Shown here one piece after another: positions 8,755-16,492 of a DNA stretch of 21,157 nucleotides. The notes under the pieces are model-generated. The model worked only from the letters and a program-made list of their open reading frames with translations. It was not told where the DNA came from and did not search any database. The position numbers were made by a program, and so were the translations under genes. The stretch covers positions 1-21,157 of the forward strand of contig URBK01000034.1 of the NCBI GenBank assembly GCA_900546065.1. The letters are read 5' to 3'. Within the stretch, counting starts at the first letter, position 1, and every line of letters starts with the position of its first letter. The stretch comes from an uncultured Alistipes sp. (GTDB lineage: Bacteria > Bacteroidota > Bacteroidia > Bacteroidales > Rikenellaceae).

Positions 8755-11634
8755 ATGAAAAGTTCAGCAACAAGATTCTTTGCCGCCGCAGCGACAATCC
8801 TTCTGGCTGCAGGCATCGCATGCTCTTGCCACAAGAGCGGCACAGATGTCGACAACGGTCCGGCCACTTTGGAAGTGGATGTATCAACAGTAAATTTCAC
8901 AGAGGAGAATGCCTCCGACCGCACCATCATGGTCAAGAGCAACGTCGCATGGGACTACGCCATAAGCGACGGCTGGCTCCATGCCGAGAAACAGCCCGAC
9001 CGTCTCATCATCTCGGCCGAGGACAACGACCAGAAGAATATCCGCCGCGCAACGGTGACCATAACGGTACCGGATCTGCCCGCACATACCGTCGAGGTAC
9101 AGCAGCTGGGCTGGGGCAAGGCCATACTTCTGTCGCAATCCACGGCAACGGTCTCGGCAGCGGGAGGCGACATAACCGTCGAGGTCACTACAAACGTCGA
9201 GGTCGAAGCGGCGGTCGGACCCGACTGCACATGGATCTATGAGACGCCCATCGACACCCGCAGCGCGGCACACCCTGTCGTAACATCGACACGAGCATTC
9301 TCAGTCAGCGGCAATACTGCCGACGGAACCCGCAGCGCCACCATCACCTTCAGCGACAAGCAGACGCCGAGCGACGTCGAGGCTGCCACCCTCACCGTAA
9401 CGCAGCGCGGACTCGATGCATACGCCCCCGAGAGCACCGAGAGCCTCAAGGATGACATAAAGCTTATCATAGCCCGCGGCGAGGCCTCGTCATACCAGTC
9501 TGGAGGCGAGATCGAACTCTCGTTCGACGGCGACATGAACACCATCTACCACTCGAACTGGAACAACGCGGGCGACGGCTACTTCCCCATAACACTCACC
9601 TACTACCTTGAGCAGGAGTCCGACATCGACTATATGGTCTACTACCCGCGTACCACGGGATGGAACGGACGTTTCAAGGAGGTGGAGATCGAGGCTCTTT
9701 CGGCCATCACACAGAACGCCTCGACCGTACCTGCCGCAACACCTCAGTGGCAGCACGTCATGACACATGATTTCGGGGGCAACGCCTCGGCCGCCAAGGT
9801 CGAGTTCCCCGAGCCGCTTATCGGCGTGACGGCCATACGTCTGACCGTAAAATCGGGTGCCGGAGACGGGCAGGGATTCGCCTCGTGCGCCGAGATGGAG
9901 TTTTACAGGCGCAATCCCGAGGCTTTCGACTACACTACGCTCTTCACCGATGCCTCGTGCTCGGAACTTCGCGCAGGCGTCACGCCGCAGGATATAGCCG
10001 CCTGCCCATACGCCTTCTTCAAGAATATAGCCTACTTCATGTATCACGACCGCTACGCGAAGGAGTTCCGCATAAACACCTTCAAGGCCTATCCCAATCC
10101 AGACACCGAGGCCACACGCAACAAGACCTCGCAATACAGTCTTCTGGACAACCCCACGGGCATTGAGGTCGCGGCAGGCCAGCAGCTCATAGTGATGGCC
10201 GACCTGCAGGGGCAGAGCGTATCGCTCCGCGTGCAGAACCTCGACCGTCCGAACGGCGACGGCTTCGGCGGCGACAGCTACCCCATCTCGACCGGTGTCA
10301 ACAAGATCGACATCACGAACAAGGGTCTCGTTTATGTAATGTACCACACCGACAGCTTCGCCTCGGCACCTGCCGTCAGACTGCACTTCGCAACGGGCAC
10401 CGTCAACGGATACTACGACTCGCAGCGTGCCGACCACGAGGGGCGTGCCAGTGAGTTGCTCGGTGCCGCCACGGGAAAATATTTCGACGTGGTCGGGGCA
10501 TACGCGCACCTCATCTTCCCGACGGAACGATTCCGCAACCATACGCACGACCTCAAGGCGCTGATCGACGCATACGACGCGCTTGTGTACCGCGAGCAGG
10601 AGTTCATCGGTCTGGAGAAATACGGCAAGATGTTCCACAACAGGATGTGCTTTACGGTGATGTACACGAGCTACATGTACTCGACATCGTACCATACGGC
10701 ATACCATGACGACACGCTTGCGGAATTGTGCGACGAGAACCGTCTCACCACATCGGCATGCTGGGGTCCCGCACACGAGGTCGGGCACAGCAACCAGACA
10801 CGTCCGGGCCTCAAGTGGCTCGGCACGACTGAGGTGACGAACAATATCCTCTCGCAACACATCCAGACATCTGTCTACGGACAGGATTCGCGCGTACAGA
10901 CCGAGAACATGGGCGACGCGGCCAACCCCAACCGCTACACCAAGGCTTGGAGCAATATTCTTGTAAAGGACGCTCCGCACGCCACTGAAGGCGACGTCTT
11001 CTGCAAGCTGATACCGTTCTGGCAGCTGGAGCTCTACTTCGGCAAGGTTCTCGGCCGCACACCCATGCAGCAGAGCGACCACGGAGGTTTCTATGCCGAC
11101 TGCTTCGAGTGGGTACGCACGCATGACAACCTGGCCACGGCGGGCGAGCAGCAGTTGGAGTTCGTATATATAGCCAGCGCATGCGCCCGGATGAATCTCC
11201 TCGACTTCTTCGACAAGTGGGGTTTCCTTACCCCCGTCGATGCCACCATAGACGACTACGGCACGGGACAGATCACCGTGACGCAGCAGATGATCGACCG
11301 TATACGCTCGCGCGTCGAGGCGTTGGGATATGACGCGCCCACGGCAGCAATAGAGTACATAACAGACAACAACTATGAGACCTTCAAGCAGCAGAAGAGC
11401 GTCGTGACGGGCACGGCCGAGCGTTCGGACCGCAAGCTCACGATGAGCGGCTGGCAGAATGTCATCGTCTACGAGGTACGCGACGGCGGTCCCGACGGTA
11501 CGCTCATACACGTCTCGGACGGCATGCTACGCCCCTCAACTACTGCGTCGTTCGACGTACCTGCCGCATGGCAGCCCTCATGGAAGGTCTACGCCGTACA
11601 GTACGACAACAGACGCATCGAGGTCACATTCTGA
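8755..11634 (+). CDS. Secreted M60-family (mucin-type) zinc metallopeptidase with BACON domains
   Basis: The 959-residue product should be an extracellular or surface lipoprotein protease. ATG 8755 is chosen over the upstream in-frame ATG 8626 because it starts directly with a lipoprotein-like signal (MKSSATRFF, then an Ala/Leu-rich core and Cys near 21-23). Domains in order: two BACON-type beta-sandwiches at about 36-118 and 119-220, each closing with an EVQQLG- or VTQRG-like strand; an F5/8-type (discoidin/CBM32-like) domain at about 223-385; the M60 catalytic region at about 410-815; and a C-terminal beta domain. The zinc site HEVGH is at 674-678 with a downstream Glu at 693, matching HExxH-x(n)-E of the M60/enhancin group. 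Characterised relatives in gut Bacteroides cleave mucin-type O-glycoproteins, with BACON thought to aid glycan or mucin binding. Divergent from the peptide transporter and ended by its own terminator. Confidence 0.92.
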   Translation: MKSSATRFFAAAATILLAAGIACSCHKSGTDVDNGPATLEVDVSTVNFTEENASDRTIMVKSNVAWDYAISDGWLHAEKQPDRLIISAEDNDQKNIRRATVTITVPDLPAHTVEVQQLGWGKAILLSQSTATVSAAGGDITVEVTTNVEVEAAVGPDCTWIYETPIDTRSAAHPVVTSTRAFSVSGNTADGTRSATITFSDKQTPSDVEAATLTVTQRGLDAYAPESTESLKDDIKLIIARGEASSYQSGGEIELSFDGDMNTIYHSNWNNAGDGYFPITLTYYLEQESDIDYMVYYPRTTGWNGRFKEVEIEALSAITQNASTVPAATPQWQHVMTHDFGGNASAAKVEFPEPLIGVTAIRLTVKSGAGDGQGFASCAEMEFYRRNPEAFDYTTLFTDASCSELRAGVTPQDIAACPYAFFKNIAYFMYHDRYAKEFRINTFKAYPNPDTEATRNKTSQYSLLDNPTGIEVAAGQQLIVMADLQGQSVSLRVQNLDRPNGDGFGGDSYPISTGVNKIDITNKGLVYVMYHTDSFASAPAVRLHFATGTVNGYYDSQRADHEGRASELLGAATGKYFDVVGAYAHLIFPTERFRNHTHDLKALIDAYDALVYREQEFIGLEKYGKMFHNRMCFTVMYTSYMYSTSYHTAYHDDTLAELCDENRLTTSACWGPAHEVGHSNQTRPGLKWLGTTEVTNNILSQHIQTSVYGQDSRVQTENMGDAANPNRYTKAWSNILVKDAPHATEGDVFCKLIPFWQLELYFGKVLGRTPMQQSDHGGFYADCFEWVRTHDNLATAGEQQLEFVYIASACARMNLLDFFDKWGFLTPVDATIDDYGTGQITVTQQMIDRIRSRVEALGYDAPTAAIEYITDNNYETFKQQKSVVTGTAERSDRKLTMSGWQNVIVYEVRDGGPDGTLIHVSDGMLRPSTTASFDVPAAWQPSWKVYAVQYDNRRIEVTF

Positions 11635-11675
11635 CCCGCGGGTGTGCTGATCCACACACAATATTCCATACACGA

Positions 11676-11709
11676 AGAGGAACGGGCGAAATCCGTTCCT
11701 CTCTTTTTG
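11676..11709 (+). terminator. Rho-independent terminator after the M60 gene
   Basis: AGAGGAACGG (11676-11685) pairs with CCGTTCCTCT (11693-11702) around a short loop, followed by CTTTTTG. It sits about 40 bases after the metallopeptidase stop. Confidence 0.87.
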
Positions 11710-11791
11710 TTTGCCATGTAATGGAATACGGCCTGCCGCTTGTCCGCAACGTCGTATTTTATCTTCACCGTGACGTTTACCCACACCGAAA

Positions 11792-11823
11792 CTTGAAAAT
11801 TCCATCCATTGTTCGTATATTTG
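11792..11823 (+). promoter_or_regulatory. Bacteroidota-type promoter of the branching enzyme gene
   Basis: CTTG at 11792-11795 (three of four matches to TTTG) lies 20 bases before TATATTTG at 11816-11823, a full TAnnTTTG match. Transcription from here gives a leader of about 70 nt to the ATG at 11902. Confidence 0.68.
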
Positions 11824-11901
11824 GATACTCTACGACACTCCGGATAAGACTGCTCGGGCCGCGCCATGCCGTCCATCCGACATACACGTAAAATTCAAGC
11901 T

Positions 11902-13929
11902 ATGGATACGAGTCACACAAAACTGCCTATGGTCGAACGCGACGAATGGCTTGAGCCCGTGGCCGACCGAATATACGAACGACACGAACGCTACATGCGC
12001 CGTATGGAGGATATCACGCGCCGTGCCGGCTCGATCGTCGACTACGCCAACGGATACATGTATTACGGATGGCAGCGCGACGAGGAGCTCAGCGGCTGGT
12101 GGTTCCGCGAGTGGCTGCCCGAGGCGCAGGATGTATATCTGTTCGGGGACTTCAACTCGTGGCAGCGTACGCAGTTGCGGCTGGACAAGGGTGAGAACGG
12201 CGTCTGGAGTGCCTTCTTCCCCGACGCGATGTATGCCGACCGTCTGACGCACGGCTCACTCTACAAGATGCACGTACACGGCGCAAACGGCTGGTTGGAC
12301 CGCATTCCCGCATACGCCACGCGCGTGGTGCAGGACGAGAAGAGCAAGAACTACACGGCGCAGTTCTGGGCCCCCGAACCATACGTATGGCATGACGACG
12401 ATTTCTCGCCCGCGGCGGCCGGAGACCTGCTCATATACGAGGCCCACATAGGCATGGCGCAGGAGCGGCGCGGAATAGGCACATACGACGAATTTACGGA
12501 TCTGATCCTGCCGCGAATAAAGCAGGCGGGATATACCGCCGTGCAGCTCATGGCCATAGCCGAACACCCCTACTACGGCTCATTCGGATACCACGTATCG
12601 AATTTCTTCGCCCCCTCGTCACGTTTCGGCACGCCCGAGCAGCTCAAACGCCTCGTCGACACGGCGCACGGCATGGGGCTGGCCGTCATAATGGATCTCG
12701 TACACGCTCACTACGTCAAGAACATAAACGAGGGCATCAACGCCCTCGACGGCTCGGACCACCTCTACTCCAAGGCCGGAGCCGAGGGATACCAGAAATA
12801 TTGGGACTCGATGACCTTCGACTACGGCAAGGGCGGGGTCGAACACTTCCTGCTCTCGAACGTAAAGTATTGGCTCGACCGTTTCCACTTCGACGGATAC
12901 CGTTTCGACGGTGTCACCTCGATGATATACCACCATCACGGATATGTCGACTTCGACTGCCGCGACCGCTACTTCGACGAAGGCGTCAACCTCGATGCCC
13001 TGACATACCTAACACTCGCAAACCGTCTGGTGCATGACTTCCGCCCCGCGGCCGTAACCATAGCCGAGGAGGTAAGCGGCATGCCCGGCATCTGCTTCCC
13101 GCCATACGATGGCGGCGTGGGGTTCGACTACCGCCTCGGCATGGCGATACCCGACTTCTGGATCAAGATGCTCAAGGATACTCCCGACGAAGAGTGGAAC
13201 ATTTGGGAGATGTGGTCGGTCATGACAGACCGTCTGCCCGGCGTCAAGACCGTAGCCTATGCCGAGTCGCACGATCAGGCACTCGTGGGTGACAAGACCA
13301 TAGCCTTCCGTCTGATGGACCGTCTGATGTACGACTCGATGGACCGCAAGACCCAGAACATACTCATCGACCGCGGCATGGCCCTGCACAAGATGATACG
13401 TCTGATGACCATCACGACGGGCGGCGAGGCATACCTCAACTTCATGGGCAACGAGTTCGGACACCCCGAATGGATCGACTTCCCGCGCGAGGGCAACGGC
13501 TGGTCGTACGACCACGCACGGCGCCAATGGTCGCTGCGCGACAGCAAGGAGTTGAGATATTCGTTCTTGGCCGATTTCGACCGCGAGATGCTCCTTATGG
13601 TACGCCGATACGGCATCCTTGCCGACGGCTATCCCTACAACCTGCTCATGGACGAGCACAACAAGACCATCGTCTTCGCACACGGCGACCTCGTCTTCGT
13701 ATTCAACTGGCACCCCACGGCCTCGATTCCCGACTACGAGCTGCCCGTACGGCGCGAAGGACGCTACGTGCCGCTACTCTCGACCGACGAGGCGCGCTTT
13801 GGCGGCTTGGCACGGCAGGCAATGGACGACGAGCACTTCTCATTCCCCGCGGGCGAAGATGCGCAGCCGCACATAAGGATATACAACACCTCGCGCACGG
13901 CCATCGTACTGCGCCGCTGCGACGACTGA
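11902..13929 (+). CDS. glgB: 1,4-alpha-glucan (glycogen) branching enzyme, eukaryote-like type
   Basis: The enzyme cuts alpha-1,4-glucan chains and re-attaches them as alpha-1,6 branches during glycogen synthesis in the cytosol. ATG 11902 follows the promoter by ~80 bases; an upstream in-frame ATG at 11866 adds only 12 residues and is less likely. The 675-residue protein has a CBM48-like N-terminal domain (about 60-155, with VYLFGDFNSW), a GH13 barrel (about 180-560) and a C-terminal beta domain. Catalytic residues are visible: nucleophile Asp336 in GYRFDGVTS, acid/base Glu389 in AEEVSGMPG, and Asp458 in ESHDQALVGDK. The sequence style (YGSFGYHVSNFFAPSSRFGT, then HSHYV-like HAHYVKN) resembles the animal/plant-type GBE1 branch rather than E. 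coli GlgB, as is known for Bacteroidota. No other glycogen gene is adjacent. It is convergent with the TonB operon. Confidence 0.93.
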   Translation: MDTSHTKLPMVERDEWLEPVADRIYERHERYMRRMEDITRRAGSIVDYANGYMYYGWQRDEELSGWWFREWLPEAQDVYLFGDFNSWQRTQLRLDKGENGVWSAFFPDAMYADRLTHGSLYKMHVHGANGWLDRIPAYATRVVQDEKSKNYTAQFWAPEPYVWHDDDFSPAAAGDLLIYEAHIGMAQERRGIGTYDEFTDLILPRIKQAGYTAVQLMAIAEHPYYGSFGYHVSNFFAPSSRFGTPEQLKRLVDTAHGMGLAVIMDLVHAHYVKNINEGINALDGSDHLYSKAGAEGYQKYWDSMTFDYGKGGVEHFLLSNVKYWLDRFHFDGYRFDGVTSMIYHHHGYVDFDCRDRYFDEGVNLDALTYLTLANRLVHDFRPAAVTIAEEVSGMPGICFPPYDGGVGFDYRLGMAIPDFWIKMLKDTPDEEWNIWEMWSVMTDRLPGVKTVAYAESHDQALVGDKTIAFRLMDRLMYDSMDRKTQNILIDRGMALHKMIRLMTITTGGEAYLNFMGNEFGHPEWIDFPREGNGWSYDHARRQWSLRDSKELRYSFLADFDREMLLMVRRYGILADGYPYNLLMDEHNKTIVFAHGDLVFVFNWHPTASIPDYELPVRREGRYVPLLSTDEARFGGLARQAMDDEHFSFPAGEDAQPHIRIYNTSRTAIVLRRCDD

Positions 13930-14024
13930 CAGTCTGAAAGTAGTTTTATTCACTCCGTCAGACTCCAAACCTCAAATACATTCAGCCACACCCACACAAA
14001 CCCATCGGGTCAGAATAAAGGGTA

Positions 14025-14076
14025 ATTATGACAAAAGCAATAAGCCCGCTCCTCGGAGCGGGCTTATCGTCATAAT
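14025..14076. terminator. Compound hairpin between convergent genes, probable bidirectional terminator
   Basis: An inner stem ATAAGCCCGCT (14040-14050) pairs with AGCGGGCTTAT (14057-14067). An outer stem ATTATGAC (14025-14032) pairs with GTCATAAT (14069-14076). On the minus strand the inner stem is followed by TTATTGCTTTTG, a usable T-tract for the DUF1573 end of the TonB operon. On the plus strand the T-tract is poor, so termination of the branching-enzyme transcript would rest on the stem itself. The rest of the gap 13930-14101 shows nothing else. Confidence 0.78.
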
Positions 14077-14101
14077 ACAACCTGTGATCTGCGGTCCACC
14101 G

Positions 14102-14626
14102 TCAATGCCGTTTGCGCGACGTGTTGTCCTCGATCGAATTGCCCTGTATGGTGAGCAGACGCACCCCCTCGGGCGAATTCGAATAGATCTGTATGACACG
14201 GTGGAATATACCCTCCTCGATCTTGTGGGGCTCGTATTTGATCTTTATGACCGATGCCTCGCCGGGCAGGACGGGCTTGCGCGAGTAGCTCACCGTAAGG
14301 CACGAACAGGCTTTGGTGATCTTTTTTATCACCAGAGGCTCGTCTCCGTCATTCACGAAGCGGAACTCCTTTATGAGGTCACCCCCGTGGCGTGCCACGT
14401 CGCCGAAGTCGTGCGACGTGCGGTCGAAGGCCATGTGCGGTCCCGACGGCGCCTTCTGACGTCGCTCAAGGCCCTTCCGATCCTCCTGCGGCTCCTGCCC
14501 CGCCACGCATGGTGTCCCGGCATGTTTCGACATGCTTCCCATAATCGGCTCCCGCGCCCAAGCCGCCGCAACAACAGCCACACTAAGAGTCACGCCACAA
14601 ATTATACCTCTTGCGAGATGTTCCAT
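14102..14626 (-). CDS. DUF1573 domain protein, secreted
   Basis: The 174-residue product starts with a signal-like hydrophobic segment (about 6-24, ending AAAWA) and should be periplasmic or outer-membrane facing. Residues about 65-165 match DUF1573 (PF07610), a small Ig-like domain seen through HDFGDV, a central FRFVNDGDEPLVI strand, the CSC pair in ITKACSCLTV, and the PGEASVIKIKY and IYSNSPEG strands. Its function is unknown; Bacteroidota encode many copies, often next to secreted or envelope genes. Residues ~27-62 form a polar, probably disordered linker. It is the last gene of the envelope operon, five bases after the TonB-like stop, and is followed by the compound hairpin. Confidence 0.85.
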   Translation of the reverse strand: MEHLARGIICGVTLSVAVVAAAWAREPIMGSMSKHAGTPCVAGQEPQEDRKGLERRQKAPSGPHMAFDRTSHDFGDVARHGGDLIKEFRFVNDGDEPLVIKKITKACSCLTVSYSRKPVLPGEASVIKIKYEPHKIEEGIFHRVIQIYSNSPEGVRLLTIQGNSIEDNTSRKRH

Positions 14627-14631
14627 CGTCG

Positions 14632-15312
14632 TCAGTTAAGTTTGAAGTTATACGTTATCGTTCCGCCCTGCACGAAGCTGCGGCTCTCGGTGAAGCGCGC
14701 CTTCTTCGCAGCGGCTATCGCCGCTGCTATCAGCGCCGCATCCGACGAGGTCGAACCCTTGGGTTCGTACGCAGCACTCGTCACGACACCGTGCTGGTCG
14801 ACCGCCACGCGTATGACAATCTTGCCGCTCGTGTTGCCCGGATAGTCCGGCAACGGCAGGTTGCCCACAAGACCGCGGCCGCGAAGACCCTCGTCCAGCT
14901 GGTCGTTGCCTATGGGGTTCAGTCCCCCGCCGTCACCCGAAGCGGTATTCTCCTTGCCCTCGCGGCTGTAGGGGTTGCCCACATCCTCCTCCTCGTCCGC
15001 ACCGTCCGTATTGCTGTGGAAGATGGCACGGCGGTTCACCGTACGCGTCTGTTCGTCGGGGCCCGTCACCTGCTGCGAATTGTCGCGCTCGGTCGAGATA
15101 TTCTCATGGCGCGGCGCCTGTTGCGTCACTACCGTACGCTGGGGCCGCGGCGGCTCCTCCTCGAGTTCTATGATAAGCGTTGCGGGCTCTTCGACCTTGT
15201 CGATGGATATCTTTCCCAGCAGCAGGGCTGCGGCTAACACTATAACGTATGCACCCACGGCAACTCCGCCGTAAAGCTTCGGTCTGTCGTCGTTTTCATC
15301 GTAGTAGTTCAT
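14632..15312 (-). CDS. TonB-like energy transducer protein
   Basis: TonB proteins pass energy from the ExbB-ExbD motor to outer-membrane receptors. The 226-residue product has a short cytoplasmic start, one membrane helix at about 14-34, an acidic then Pro/Glu segment (ELEEEPPRPQR near 50), a long polar linker rich in Asn, Asp and Gly, and a C-terminal beta/alpha domain at about 150-226 with GKIVIRVAVDQHGVVTSA, where the TonB C-terminal domain is expected. The proline-rich spacer of classical TonB is short. The YP-containing entry to the domain (LPDYPGNTSG) fits the TonB/TolA-like fold. It lies 39 bases after exbD, completing a TonB-ExbB-ExbD set. It could instead serve a Tol-type or gliding-type role, so I give no symbol. 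Confidence 0.85.
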   Translation of the reverse strand: MNYYDENDDRPKLYGGVAVGAYVIVLAAALLLGKISIDKVEEPATLIIELEEEPPRPQRTVVTQQAPRHENISTERDNSQQVTGPDEQTRTVNRRAIFHSNTDGADEEEDVGNPYSREGKENTASGDGGGLNPIGNDQLDEGLRGRGLVGNLPLPDYPGNTSGKIVIRVAVDQHGVVTSAAYEPKGSTSSDAALIAAAIAAAKKARFTESRSFVQGGTITYNFKLN

Positions 15313-15351
15313 AATCGTTCCGTTTTATCCGTCGTCACCCGCCCCCGTACA

Positions 15352-15756
15352 TCAGGGCTGCGTGGCTGCGATCAATCCGTAACCGTTATCCTTGGCGATG
15401 TTCATCATCTGCACGATCTCATCCCATGCCACCGTCTTGTCGGCATGCAGCGATACGGTCGGCTTCTCCTGTCCCTCAAGACGGCTCTTCAACGCGCGGG
15501 CAACACCCTCGCGCGAGCCCACATTCTCCAACTCCACATAATATATGTAGCGGCCATTGCCGGCATCCTTTATCGACACCGTGGTCACGGCCTTGTCCTT
15601 GAGCTGGTTGGCGCTCTTGGGCAGCATCAGTTTCACGGCATTGGGATTGATGAGCGTCGTTGCGATGATCATGAAGAGCAACAACAGAAACATCAAGTCC
15701 GTCATCGACGATGCCGAGAACGACTGATTGACCTTCGATCCTCGTTTAATTGCCAT
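15352..15756 (-). CDS. exbD: ExbD/TolR-family biopolymer transport protein
   Basis: ExbD is the rod inside the ExbB pentamer that couples the proton gradient to TonB. The 134-residue length is normal. A short cytoplasmic basic N-terminus leads into one membrane helix at about 17-37 (SMTDLMFLLLLFMIIATTL), whose Asp20 corresponds to the essential proton-carrying Asp of the family. The periplasmic domain follows to the end, with the DEIVQMM helix near 110. It starts eight bases after exbB stops, a typical tight pair. TolR cannot be excluded, but no TolB or Pal gene is nearby and a TonB-like gene follows. Confidence 0.92.
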   Translation of the reverse strand: MAIKRGSKVNQSFSASSMTDLMFLLLLFMIIATTLINPNAVKLMLPKSANQLKDKAVTTVSIKDAGNGRYIYYVELENVGSREGVARALKSRLEGQEKPTVSLHADKTVAWDEIVQMMNIAKDNGYGLIAATQP

Positions 15757-15764
15757 GACTCACA

Positions 15765-16466
15765 CTATTTAACGGGTTGATTCAATATATCCATGAAGGC
15801 GATCGAGTTGGCCTCCATCTGGAACACGAGCTTCTCGATACGGGCCACAAGGTAGTTGTAGCCGAAGTATGCCGGAATACCGACGATAAGACCCGCAACC
15901 GTGGTCACCATCGCAACGTACATACCGCTCGACAGCAACGACATGTCGACCGTACCTCCCGCAGCCGACATATCCATGAAGGTCTGCACCATACCGAGCA
16001 CCGTACCGAGGAATCCGATCATGGGGGCACCGCCGGCGATCGTCGCAAGGAACGGAAGTCCGTTCTCGAGCTTCGACACCTCAAGGTTGGCAACATTCTC
16101 TATGGCCGACTGTATGTCGCCCATCGGACGGCCGATACGGCCTATGCCCTTCTCGATCATGCGGGCAATGGGGGTATTGGTCTTACGGCAGAGGTCTATC
16201 GCCGAGCGGATCTTGCCGTCAGAGATGTAGTCGCGGATACGGTTCATGAAGTTCATGTCCATAACCGACGCCTTGCGTATGGCCAGATAACGCTCCACGA
16301 AGATGAAGACCGTAATGCCGCCCAAAATCAACAACGGCCACATCAGCCATCCTCCCTTGGTGAAGAGTTCCCACAAGCTCATGCTTACATCATTCGTAAC
16401 CGCTGCCTCGGCAGTCTCGCCTGCCGCCGCTGCCGCACCTTGGGCAGCCTGAAGAAATTCGATCAT
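15765..16466 (-). CDS. exbB: ExbB/TolQ-family proton channel protein (MotA/TolQ/ExbB)
   Basis: ExbB forms the inner-membrane pentamer that, with ExbD, powers TonB. The 233-residue product has an Ala-rich N-terminus, a first membrane helix at about 39-57 (WPLLILGGITVFIFVERYL), a cytoplasmic domain, and two late helices near 140-165 and 180-205. The family signature is seen in LATIAGGAPMIGFLGTVLGMVQTF and the following Gly/Thr-rich helix with MYVAMVTTVAGLIVGIPAYFGYN. It begins 26 bases after the tamB stop in the same direction and is probably read with it. Confidence 0.94.
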   Translation of the reverse strand: MIEFLQAAQGAAAAAGETAEAAVTNDVSMSLWELFTKGGWLMWPLLILGGITVFIFVERYLAIRKASVMDMNFMNRIRDYISDGKIRSAIDLCRKTNTPIARMIEKGIGRIGRPMGDIQSAIENVANLEVSKLENGLPFLATIAGGAPMIGFLGTVLGMVQTFMDMSAAGGTVDMSLLSSGMYVAMVTTVAGLIVGIPAYFGYNYLVARIEKLVFQMEANSIAFMDILNQPVK

Positions 16467-16492
16467 AATCTTTCTTGTTTTATTTAAGTTTT

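Noticed and set aside
9490..11511. A 673-codon open frame antisense to the M60 gene
   Set aside because: The plus-strand gene has clear domains and a catalytic motif; the antisense product resembles no family and shows the same reverse-frame composition bias.
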